Positions 47,926-54,642 of a DNA stretch of 64,000 nucleotides are shown here, in pieces. The translations under genes and the position numbers were made by a program. Below the pieces are notes generated by a model. The model did no database searches. It saw only the letters and a list, made by a program, of their open reading frames with translations, and was not told where the DNA came from. Source of the stretch: Flavobacterium sp. UBA7680 (GTDB taxonomy: Bacteria; Bacteroidota; Bacteroidia; Flavobacteriales; Flavobacteriaceae); assembly GCF_002482975.1 (NCBI RefSeq), contig NZ_DLHA01000032.1, positions 266,304 to 330,303 of the forward strand. The letters are read 5' to 3'. Numbering within the stretch: position 1 is the stretch's first letter; each line of letters starts with the position of its first letter.

Positions 47926-48104
47926 TCTTGTCATTTCGAGGAACGAGAAATCTTCGCGAGAAACTCTACAAAGATTGGCGACATTCGGTGCGGAGCTACT
48001 TGCGAAGATTTCTCCTTACGTCGAAATGACAAACTGTACGTGATAATCTTTGTGGTTACGAGTGGGATTCCTCTTTCGTCGGAATGACAAACTAGACGTT
48101 ATAA
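47926..48104. repeat. gtcatttcgaggaacgag hairpin plus extra arm
   Basis: The left arm cttgtcatttcgaggaacgagaaatc (47928-47953) pairs with gatttctccttacgtcgaaatgacaa (48007-48032). A further gggattcctctttcgtcggaatgacaaact arm (48063-48092) follows. The sequence between the arms varies between copies while the arms are kept. A taactaattac-type AT stretch leads into the GH78 stop. Confidence 0.65.
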
Positions 48105-48148
48105 ACTAGCGGCTAAATACTAATTACTAATTACTAATAACTCATAAC

Positions 48149-50335
48149 TCACAAAGCCTTATAACTCACTTTATACTCCACATTCGGTTTTACAATCAAC
48201 TGATATTTATTTTTTGCTAATTCTGTAATCGTTCCAGAATTTGTTTTAGGTTTACTGGCACTTTCAAAAATCAATTTTCCTTCTCCTTCGCCTGCTTTTA
48301 CTTTGATTTCTTTGGTACTGCAATACACGGAAACTTCTCCATTTGGTGTTGGCACTTTTCCTTCCATCCATTTTAAACCTCCTAAATTTGGTTTGATTTC
48401 ATATTCTGAATAACCTGGAGCGGTTGGTTTTACGCCTAAATAATATTTTCCTAATAAATAAATCGGACTTGCGCCCCAAGCATGGCAAAGGCTTTTTCCG
48501 TAAGGACGTCCGTACATTGTTAAATGTTCCGTTCCTTTTTTGTTCGGATTGTATTCTTCCCAGAAAGAGGTTGCGCCTTCATTCAGCATTCCGCCCCAAT
48601 AATTTTTCATTTCTTTTAAAACGTAGTCTTGTTCGCCCATTGCGCACAAGGCTTCCAATTCGTAAAAACGCATGTATGGAGTTGTGATTTGAAGAACATC
48701 TTTATTAAGTAACACTTTATTTTTTACGCTTTGTTTTTGTTCTTCAGTAAAATAATTAAAAAATATACCGAACATATTAGCGTATCTCGTTACAATATTT
48801 TGAATTTTTCCATCGATACGCTGGTGTTTCATAACGTTTTCTTTTTTATCCCAAAAGACATCAAATAATTTTGTCTTTAAATCATTACCTAATTTTTGAT
48901 ATTGCTTTTTGTCTTCGGTTTTACCAGCAATTTCGGCACTTACCGCCATTGCTTCTAAACTTCTTGCTAAAAGCATTTGCTCAAAACTAACTTCGCCTGT
49001 TTTTGGAAGTCCGTCTGCCCAATCAATAAAAACCCAATCGCCTTCTAATGGTTCAAGGAATCCGTTTTTGTTTCTTCTTTCTAAACAGAAATCCATAAGA
49101 GATTTCATTCTTGGATAAAAAGTTTTGATGAATTTCGTATCGCCCGTATGCAAATAGTAATCGTAAACACCGACAAACCAATACAGCGAATAATCCATGA
49201 TGATATTGACGTGAGCCGTTACAGGATCTTTTCCACGAAGTGCTAAAAGTGTTCTTTCTACCGAAGCCGAATCAAAGAACAAATAATAATTCATTAAATA
49301 ACTTTGATAAGCGTCTCCAGACCAAACCCAACGGTCACGTTTGATTCCGTCTATAAAAAATTCACGAGACGTTAAATGCATCGTGTAAGCCGACACATCC
49401 CAAATTTTATTCAATTGTTCATCCGAAGATTTGAATGCGCCACGATAATCTAATGGCAAATATTCATACAACATCGAAATAGAATCGTATTTTACACCTG
49501 CATCTGCTTGAACTTGAACATAACGAAATGCTTTCGAACCGTCGTGTGTGTAGGTTTCAAGCTGTTTTCCATCAAAAGATAAATGATCTAAGGTTTCGCA
49601 TTTAGCAGAATCCAGCGCTTCTTCACGAGATTCTCCATAATACAATGCTAGTTTTCCTTTTCCTTTTAAACCGTGAATTTTAATGTAACCAAAAGTTTCT
49701 TTCCCAAAATCTACTAATTGACCAGCTCCTACTTTTTCTGTTTTTTTTGCACTTAAAGGTTTGGTTGTTAGTTTAAAATCAGAAGGCTTATTTTCTGGCG
49801 AATTAAAATTCCAAGAACCAACAGGAACCCAAGGCGTACCAGATTGTTGTGCTTTTCCAGTTTCATCAATCCAAAGTTTATCTTCGTTGGTTACTTTCCA
49901 AGAGGCATCAGATTTAATATAATTACCAGAAATATAAATAGCTGGCAATACTTCTTGATTGTAAACTTTAAAGGAAATTTTATGTTTTCCGGCAGGAACT
50001 GTAATCGATTTTGGCTGTCCGTAAATTTGAACACCGTCTAAAAGCAATTGAAAAGGTCCTTCTGAATAGATTTTCACTTCGTCTGGTTGTGGAATATCTA
50101 ATTCTGTCTGAAAAGTAACCAAAGCATAAGGGCTGTAATATTGCCAAAGTGGCGGAAATACTGCCTCGCGTTCTGTACGTCTTACCTGCATTTTATTGCT
50201 TAACCAAACTTCAAAATCTCCTGGATACCAGATCCATGTCGCTTCTTTTGGTTTTTCTTGTGCTAATACTAATGAACAAGAAAAAAGGGCAACAAAAAGA
50301 AGTAAAGTCTTAAAAATGGAAAAGCGGTTTAACAT
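48149..50335 (-). CDS. GH78-family alpha-L-rhamnosidase (shorter form)
   Basis: Secreted 728-residue rhamnosidase-fold protein with a signal peptide (1-25, SLVLAQ). It lacks the N-terminal FnIII module of the other GH78 (4399). It has a split beta-sandwich region (about 30-300), the (alpha/alpha)6 barrel (about 305-630) with SREFFIDGIKRDRWVWSGDAYQSY, where D and E/D side chains bind rhamnose, and EPLEGDWVFIDWAD, FWEEYNPNKKG and LCHAWGASPIYLL. A C-terminal beta-domain (about 650-728) follows. It heads the second operon, only about 20 bp from its -7-like box. RG-II loci contain a GH78 as well as a GH106, so it may act on a different rhamnose linkage. Confidence 0.87.
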   Translation of the reverse strand: MLNRFSIFKTLLLFVALFSCSLVLAQEKPKEATWIWYPGDFEVWLSNKMQVRRTEREAVFPPLWQYYSPYALVTFQTELDIPQPDEVKIYSEGPFQLLLDGVQIYGQPKSITVPAGKHKISFKVYNQEVLPAIYISGNYIKSDASWKVTNEDKLWIDETGKAQQSGTPWVPVGSWNFNSPENKPSDFKLTTKPLSAKKTEKVGAGQLVDFGKETFGYIKIHGLKGKGKLALYYGESREEALDSAKCETLDHLSFDGKQLETYTHDGSKAFRYVQVQADAGVKYDSISMLYEYLPLDYRGAFKSSDEQLNKIWDVSAYTMHLTSREFFIDGIKRDRWVWSGDAYQSYLMNYYLFFDSASVERTLLALRGKDPVTAHVNIIMDYSLYWFVGVYDYYLHTGDTKFIKTFYPRMKSLMDFCLERRNKNGFLEPLEGDWVFIDWADGLPKTGEVSFEQMLLARSLEAMAVSAEIAGKTEDKKQYQKLGNDLKTKLFDVFWDKKENVMKHQRIDGKIQNIVTRYANMFGIFFNYFTEEQKQSVKNKVLLNKDVLQITTPYMRFYELEALCAMGEQDYVLKEMKNYWGGMLNEGATSFWEEYNPNKKGTEHLTMYGRPYGKSLCHAWGASPIYLLGKYYLGVKPTAPGYSEYEIKPNLGGLKWMEGKVPTPNGEVSVYCSTKEIKVKAGEGEGKLIFESASKPKTNSGTITELAKNKYQLIVKPNVEYKVSYKAL

Positions 50336-50354
50336 AGTTAGTGTATTTTGGGAC

Positions 50355-50399
50355 TAAAGATAAGTGTTATCTTTACATTTCACAACCTGCACTATCCTG
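50355..50399 (-). promoter_or_regulatory. GH78 operon promoter with CCTG-N6-CCTG direct repeat
   Basis: On the minus strand the -7-like box is TATCTTTA (50362 to 50355), one base from TAnnTTTG. On the plus strand the direct repeat is CCTG (50386-50389), cactat, CCTG (50396-50399). The 23-base interval between repeat and TA is identical to that at susC, and both repeats share the flank TATCCTGCT. The leader to the GH78 ATG would be only about 13 nt. Confidence 0.65.
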
Positions 50400-50498
50400 C
50401 TATTTCATAAAAAACAGTACTTTTTGATAATTTTTTAAGGGAAAAATTATGAGTTATCACTTTTTTAGTATTAAAAAAAATGATGTTGAAATTTTATG

Positions 50499-50750
50499 GT
50501 ACGCTGATGAAACGGATTCGCTATAGCGAAGACGCGGATTTTATTTTTAACACATAGAAACATAGCATTACTTTGTCTATAAAAGGCGTTTCACTTGCAT
50601 ATATACACATAGCTATGTGTTAATGACTAGTCATTTTTTGTTATACTTAATTTCACAAAGTGAGTAAAAATCTATGTTTCTATGTGTTTAAAAAAATCCG
50701 CGTCAGTCCGCGTCTTTACGAAGTAAATCCGTTTTATCTGCGTTCTAAAT
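50499..50750. repeat. Three-layer nested hairpin in the gap between AraC and GH78
   Basis: The outer arms are tacgctgatgaaacggatt (50500-50518) and aatccgttttatctgcgtt (50726-50744). The middle arms are aacacatagaaacatag (50549-50565) and ctatgtttctatgtgtt (50672-50688). The core is acacatagctatgtgt (50605-50620), a perfect 16-bp palindrome. With the promoter at 50355-50399 it accounts for the whole 427-bp gap. Confidence 0.75.
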
Positions 50751-50762
50751 TACGTTTATAAT

Positions 50763-51575
50763 TTAAGCCGATAATTTATCATTTTCATCTTCTAAAATAT
50801 AGTTAGAAGGCGTTTTACCCAAATGTTTCTTAAACATATAAATAAAGGCACTTGTAGTTTCGTACCCTAAATTGAAGGCAATTTCTTTAATGGATTGTTT
50901 TTCACCCAAACGTTTTATCGCTTCTAACAATTTTAGTCGAGTACGCCAGTCACTGAAATTCATTCCCAATTCTTTAATAAATAAACGAGATAAAGTTCTG
51001 GTGCTCATAAAAGAAAGTTCGGCGTAATAATCGATTGTGTTTTTGCTGGCAACATCATTCATCAACAGTTCAACAACTTTTTGAAGTCTTTCATGATTGG
51101 TTGTTGGCAGAAAAGTGGCACTTGGCTCAATTAAAGCCAATTCGTCCAAGAAAACAGAAATTATTCTGTGTTGTGGAGGTGTTAAATTTCCTTCTACTCC
51201 AAAAGAAATAATTTTGAAAACCAGCTGTTTTAAAAACATCGGAATATCAAAAGAAAAACTATTTGCTGGCAATCCTTCCATTGCAGATGGATCGATAAAA
51301 ACGCTGTAGTAATTAACGTCTTTCTGAAAAGTAACCTGATGTTCTACTCCGCCAGGAAGCCACAAGCCCTGCAACGGATTCACGACCCAAATATGATTGC
51401 CCACTACAACATTCATCACGCCACGTGTAGCGTAGATTAACTGACCTCTTGGATGTGAGTGTGAAATACACATTTCATTGGTTACCATTTCGGTATAGCC
51501 AATAACTGGGATTGATGAATCTACTTGGTATCCAAAATCCGTGGCCATTCTATATGTCCGATATTGACTATTCAT
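50763..51575 (-). CDS. AraC-family transcriptional regulator (cupin sensor)
   Basis: DNA-binding regulator of up to 270 residues. The N-terminal part has a cupin-like ligand pocket: SHSHPRGQLIYATRGVMNVVVGN and PGGVEHQV. The C-terminal two-helix-turn-helix domain (about 165-262) has YYAELSFMSTRTLSRLF and IKEIAFNLGYETTSAFIYMFKKHLGKTPSNY. A second start at 51548 (MATDFGYQ) is possible and would leave a 26-nt leader, because a perfect TATATTTG box ends only 4 bases before the 51575 ATG. It diverges from the MFS gene by 101 bp, the usual arrangement for a local regulator of that exporter. Whether it also controls the pectin operons is not known. Confidence 0.9.
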   Translation of the reverse strand: MNSQYRTYRMATDFGYQVDSSIPVIGYTEMVTNEMCISHSHPRGQLIYATRGVMNVVVGNHIWVVNPLQGLWLPGGVEHQVTFQKDVNYYSVFIDPSAMEGLPANSFSFDIPMFLKQLVFKIISFGVEGNLTPPQHRIISVFLDELALIEPSATFLPTTNHERLQKVVELLMNDVASKNTIDYYAELSFMSTRTLSRLFIKELGMNFSDWRTRLKLLEAIKRLGEKQSIKEIAFNLGYETTSAFIYMFKKHLGKTPSNYILEDENDKLSA

Positions 51576-51579
51576 TGTC

Positions 51580-51587
51580 CAAATATA
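51580..51587 (-). promoter_or_regulatory. -7 box for the AraC gene
   Basis: On the minus strand the sequence is TATATTTG, an exact TAnnTTTG match. Transcription would begin at or just before the first ATG (51575), so the message is either nearly leaderless or translation starts at 51548. On the other strand TAATCTTTG (51615-51623) is a looser candidate for the MFS gene. Confidence 0.45.
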
Positions 51588-51676
51588 GCAATTCTGACAT
51601 TAGTATTCTTTTAATCTTTGCAAAAAATAATACAGCTGTTGTTTTTAAACCTAATTTAAAAATCAAAAAATATCTC

Positions 51677-52888
51677 ATGGACACTATTAAAGCAAATCCT
51701 GACATAGTTAAAAAAACCACCTATTCGATCTTATTCATTATCAGTTTTTCTCATTTAATTAATGATCTTTTACAGGCTGTTATACCTTCGGTTTATCCAT
51801 TAATTAAAGAAAATTTTAATCTAAGTTTTACTCAAATTGGTATTATTACTTTAACCTATCAAATGGTAGCGTCTATTTTACAGCCGTTTGTGGGAATGTA
51901 TACAGATAAAAACTCTAAACCTTATTCGCTAATTGTTGGAATGTGTTTTACAATGGTTGGACTTTTTCTGGTTTCGATATCTTCAAGCTTTATTTACTTA
52001 TTATTATCAGTAAGTTTAATCGGAATTGGATCTTCTATTTTTCATCCTGAATCTTCACGTGTGGCGCATTTGGCTTCGGGCGGAAAAAGAGGTTTGGCAC
52101 AGTCTATTTTTCAATTGGGAGGAAACGCTGGAAGTGCTATCGGGCCTTTATTAGCAGCTTTTATCGTTATTCCGCACGGACAATCTTATATCGCTTGGTT
52201 TTGTATTATCGCGTTAGTTGGTGTTTTTGCTTTGTATAAAATTGCGATTTGGTATACGGCACATTTATCTGAAAGAAATGCGAATAAAGCTTCTCACCAA
52301 ATTGAAACGCATCATTTGTCTAAAAACCGAGTAATCGCTTCGTTGGTTATTCTACTGGTTTTGATTTTTTCTAAGTATTTCTACATGAGCAGTATTACGA
52401 GTTATTATACTTTCTTCCTTATAGATAAATTTCACATTTCAATTCAGCAATCGCAAGTATATTTATTCTTGTTTTCGGGTGCTGTTGCTGCAGGAACTTT
52501 GATTGGAGGGCCAATTGGAGATCGTTATGGCAGAAAATATGTAATCTGGGTTTCTATTTTAGGAGTCGCTCCGTTTACTTTAATGTTACCGTACGTTTCT
52601 TTATTCTGGGTTGGAACTTTATCTGTAATTATCGGATTGATTCTTTCTTCGGCTTTCTCAGCGATTCTGGTTTATGCAACTGAATTAATGCCTGGAAAAG
52701 TCGGACTTGTTGCGGGTCTTTTCTTCGGATTTGCTTTCGGAATGGGTGGTTTAGGTTCTGCTATTTTAGGTAAAATTGCCGATGCTACTAGTATTGAATA
52801 TGTATTTAAGATTTGTGCGTTTCTGCCTTTGATTGGAGTTATTACTGGGTTCTTGCCTAATTTGGAGAAGAAAAAGAAGGTTGAGTAA
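51677..52888 (+). CDS. fsr: Fosmidomycin-resistance-type MFS exporter
   Basis: Inner-membrane major facilitator protein of 403 residues with about 12 membrane segments. The first is preceded by HLINDLLQAVIPSVYPLIKE, the hallmark of the Fsr subfamily. Other marks are SSIFHPESSRVAHLASGGKRGLAQSIFQLGGNAGSAIGPL and the loop GDRYGRKYV. Members of this group export drugs such as fosmidomycin, and some are linked to sugar or arabinoside efflux. The reading frame is open upstream to 51512 but would overlap the divergent AraC gene, so the ATG at 51677 is chosen. It is divergent from AraC, which probably regulates it. It has no obvious link to pectin use. Confidence 0.88.
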   Translation: MDTIKANPDIVKKTTYSILFIISFSHLINDLLQAVIPSVYPLIKENFNLSFTQIGIITLTYQMVASILQPFVGMYTDKNSKPYSLIVGMCFTMVGLFLVSISSSFIYLLLSVSLIGIGSSIFHPESSRVAHLASGGKRGLAQSIFQLGGNAGSAIGPLLAAFIVIPHGQSYIAWFCIIALVGVFALYKIAIWYTAHLSERNANKASHQIETHHLSKNRVIASLVILLVLIFSKYFYMSSITSYYTFFLIDKFHISIQQSQVYLFLFSGAVAAGTLIGGPIGDRYGRKYVIWVSILGVAPFTLMLPYVSLFWVGTLSVIIGLILSSAFSAILVYATELMPGKVGLVAGLFFGFAFGMGGLGSAILGKIADATSIEYVFKICAFLPLIGVITGFLPNLEKKKKVE

Positions 52889-52902
52889 TTTTTTTATGCC
52901 AC

Positions 52903-53205
52903 AAAGTCGCTAAGACGCAAAGTTTTTTAAAAATTAAGTTTTAATTGCGTCCCGATAAATCGGGATGAGAAAAAATATAAAGCTCAAAAGGCTTTAGCCA
53001 AAATATTTACAATTTGGCTAAAGCCTTTTTCTATTCTTTTTACATATACCTCCAGTTAAAACTGGAGGCAACTTATAAAATAGCTTCGCCTTATTATTTA
53101 TAATCTTTTAAAACATAGCCCGTGGTTTCAACCACGGGAAACGTATTTTGATAAACGTAATGTTATATATTGTACACCCATGGTTGAAACCACGGGTTAT
53201 GTTTA
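52903..53205. repeat. Row of hairpins in a 329-bp gap
   Basis: In order: a tgccacaaagtcgctaagacgcaaag copy (52906-52931); tcccgataaatcggga (52950-52965); ggctttagcca/tggctaaagcc (52990-53000 and 53015-53025); cctccagttaaaactggagg (53049-53068), here one compact palindrome; and catagcccgtggtttcaaccacggg (53114-53138) with ccatggttgaaaccacgggtta (53178-53199). No gene lies between the exporter and symE. Confidence 0.7.
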
Positions 53206-53217
53206 AATAGATGATTT

Positions 53218-53421
53218 TTATTTCGTTTCAAATTCATTGTTGGTTGTAATAATGATTTTATTTTGCTGATGTTCAATCGTTACGAAATTCCCGTAATTAA
53301 AACCGATTTTCTGAAGCCATTTTCCGCAAAGACGTATTTCTGGAAATATAACGTATCGATGATATGATCTTGCCATATGTTTTGGCTGAATTTTTAGTCG
53401 TCTTTTCACTGATTGTTTCAT
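53218..53421 (-). CDS. SymE-family small toxin-like protein
   Basis: A 67-residue basic protein. The core RSYHRYVIFPEIRLCGKWLQKIGFNYGN (about 18-45) followed by FVTIEHQQNKIIITTN matches the SymE_toxin fold (AbrB-like). In E. coli SymE (PAITLKGQWLEAAGF) the family member is an SOS-induced toxin held down by an antisense RNA. This homologue is shorter at both ends. The gene has its own -7 box TATTTTTG (53450 to 53443) and a 163-bp region shared with a divergent XRE regulator at 53585. No antisense RNA promoter is evident over the 5' end. Toxicity and regulation by the XRE protein are inferred. Confidence 0.8.
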   Translation of the reverse strand: MKQSVKRRLKIQPKHMARSYHRYVIFPEIRLCGKWLQKIGFNYGNFVTIEHQQNKIIITTNNEFETK

Positions 53422-53442
53422 TTTATTTTTATTTCATCGAAA

Positions 53443-53450
53443 CAAAAATA
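53443..53450 (-). promoter_or_regulatory. -7 box for symE-like gene
   Basis: The minus strand reads TATTTTTG, an exact TAnnTTTG. It ends 21 bases before the ATG. A TTTG further upstream (53469 to 53466) leaves a 15-base gap, shorter than usual for a -33 element. Confidence 0.4.
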
Positions 53451-53483
53451 GTAAAAATTATACTACAAATAATATTTTAAAGA

Positions 53484-53496
53484 CAATAAATTATTG
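53484..53496. promoter_or_regulatory. Palindrome between symE-like and XRE genes, candidate operator
   Basis: CAATAA-A-TTATTG is a perfect dyad of 6-bp arms placed midway in the shared promoter region, 34 bp upstream of the symE -7 box and about 90 bp from the XRE start. A repressor of the XRE type would typically bind such a site. It is AT-only apart from the ends, so chance cannot be excluded. Confidence 0.35.
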
Positions 53497-53584
53497 TTTT
53501 AGGGCAATTTTAAGTATTTGAAGTATTCTTTTTATTATATTTAAATTATAAGATATTTGCATGAAATGTCAATAAATCAACATT

Positions 53585-53800
53585 GTGTCGAAACTTAAAT
53601 TAAATAGAATAAAAGTTGTTTTGGTTGAAAACAATCGAACCAGTAAGGAATTAGCCAATCATTTAGGCAAAACTGTATCTACTGTTTCGCGTTGGTGTAC
53701 AAATGAAGCTCAACCTTCTATTGAAACGCTTTATGAGGTTGCTAAATATTTAAAGGTTGATATTCGGGAGTTGTTGGTTTCTACTGAGATCAAATCATAA
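53585..53800 (+). CDS. XRE-family helix-turn-helix regulator
   Basis: A 71-residue single-domain DNA-binding protein. The Cro/CI-type HTH is clear: IKVVLVENNRTSKELANHLGKTVSTVSRWCTNEAQPSIETLYEVAKYLKVDIRELL. It starts with GTG; no ATG is available in frame ahead of the HTH. It is divergent from the SymE-like gene and is followed 1 bp later by a strong 13-bp terminator stem. The size and lack of a second domain fit an antitoxin-like repressor of a small two-gene module, probably autoregulated. The partnership with the SymE-like protein is inferred from position. Confidence 0.85.
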   Translation: MSKLKLNRIKVVLVENNRTSKELANHLGKTVSTVSRWCTNEAQPSIETLYEVAKYLKVDIRELLVSTEIKS

Positions 53801-53831
53801 AAAAACGCTTTCTTATTGAGAAAGCGTTTTT
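53801..53831. terminator. Strong bidirectional intrinsic terminator
   Basis: A perfect 13-bp stem, AAAAACGCTTTCT (53801-53813) with AGAAAGCGTTTTT (53819-53831), a 5-base loop and flanking A and T runs. It serves the XRE gene on the plus strand and the lysine-rich peptide gene, whose stop is at 53850, on the minus strand. Confidence 0.9.
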
Positions 53832-53849
53832 TTATATTTTTATATTTTT

Positions 53850-53996
53850 TTAAGCATTTAGCTTTTTCTTTTCCGTTTTCTTTTTTATTTCTTTTTTCTT
53901 TTGAAAAAAATCACTTAAAGCTTTCTCCTCCGCCAATGTCAGAGAGCTTAACCCACCTATTGTGTCAATTTCTAAATCTAATTTTTTAGTTTTCAT
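53850..53996 (-). CDS. 48-residue lysine-rich peptide, unknown function
   Basis: A short gene that opens MKTKKLDLEIDTIGGLSSLT, continues LAEEKALSDFF and ends in a run of lysines (QKKKEIKKKTEKKKLNA). Its ATG lies 2 bases after the stop of the GNAT-like gene, so the two are translationally coupled, and a strong terminator follows. The first 30 residues have a regular acidic/hydrophobic pattern with a GG pair at 14-15. The tail has 9 lysines in 17 residues. It could be an antitoxin, a small regulator or a leader-type peptide. There is no cysteine and no typical modified-peptide core. I do not recognise the family with confidence. Confidence 0.65.
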   Translation of the reverse strand: MKTKKLDLEIDTIGGLSSLTLAEEKALSDFFQKKKEIKKKTEKKKLNA

Positions 53997-53998
53997 AA

Positions 53999-54529
53999 TT
54001 ACTTATTTTGAAAATACTTATTAATCAATTTCAATGCCGATTTTGTTTCAATTATCATAATTCTACCTCCAAAATGAAATGCTCCAAGCGTTTTTTCATA
54101 ATGCTCAACTAATTGTGATTTTGAAAGAAATGAAACATTTCCGTCGTGTCCACGTTGAAAAGATAATTTACAAGCATAAGCAACTAAATTACCTGCAACT
54201 CCAACATAAACTTTTCTTTCTCCTTTATTAAATGGTGCATTTTCCAATAAATGCATATAAACATGATCAGCTTTAACTTCTAAACTAACAAGACCTTGAA
54301 TAATTTTTGAATTCCCGGAAATTGTAAGTTTATAAACATCTCTAATCGGATTTTTAAATTCTTCACTCCAATTAAAAAGCCAGCCATTTTTCTTTGTTAC
54401 AGATTTTAGATCAGAACTTTGAAGAATTGAAATTTCTGTTTGAAAACTATCTCCAGTAATTACATTTTCTATCGAGTTTGTTAATTTATCGATTGTAAAA
54501 TCTAAACCTATTTCCTCGCTTTTATTCAT
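53999..54529 (-). CDS. GNAT-like hypothetical protein
   Basis: A 176-residue cytoplasmic protein with no signal or membrane segment. The N-terminal half (about 1-85) is unremarkable. The second half, ENAPFNKGERKVYVGVAGNLVAYACKLSFQRGHDGNVSFLSKSQLVEHYEKTLGAFHFGGRIMIIET, follows the order of a GNAT acetyltransferase: a strand ahead of the acyl-CoA site, a helix (LVAYACKLSFQRG), a strand (GNVSFLS) and the final helix-strand with HYEKTLGA. The acetyl-CoA pyrophosphate loop is not the usual QxxGxG/A, so activity is uncertain. It is co-transcribed with the downstream lysine-rich peptide. A GNAT toxin with a peptide antitoxin, or an enzyme modifying the peptide's lysines, are both conceivable. Confidence 0.55.
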   Translation of the reverse strand: MNKSEEIGLDFTIDKLTNSIENVITGDSFQTEISILQSSDLKSVTKKNGWLFNWSEEFKNPIRDVYKLTISGNSKIIQGLVSLEVKADHVYMHLLENAPFNKGERKVYVGVAGNLVAYACKLSFQRGHDGNVSFLSKSQLVEHYEKTLGAFHFGGRIMIIETKSALKLINKYFQNK

Positions 54530-54642
54530 TCAGCTAATTTAATGAATATAATCTAATTTTGGAAATATTATCTATTTCCGATTTTTAATGTACATTAACT
54601 TATGCAATTAATTAGAAAATTATAACATCTTTATTTTTATAC

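Noticed and set aside
12163..48104. Inverted-repeat pairs as ends of insertion sequences
   Set aside because: The enclosed DNA is 20-200 bp with no transposase and no duplicated target visible, so they are non-autonomous repeats at most.
4120..53205. Recurrent hairpin repeats as a CRISPR array
   Set aside because: Copies are scattered one or two per gap, not regularly spaced, with no spacers of uniform length and no cas genes.
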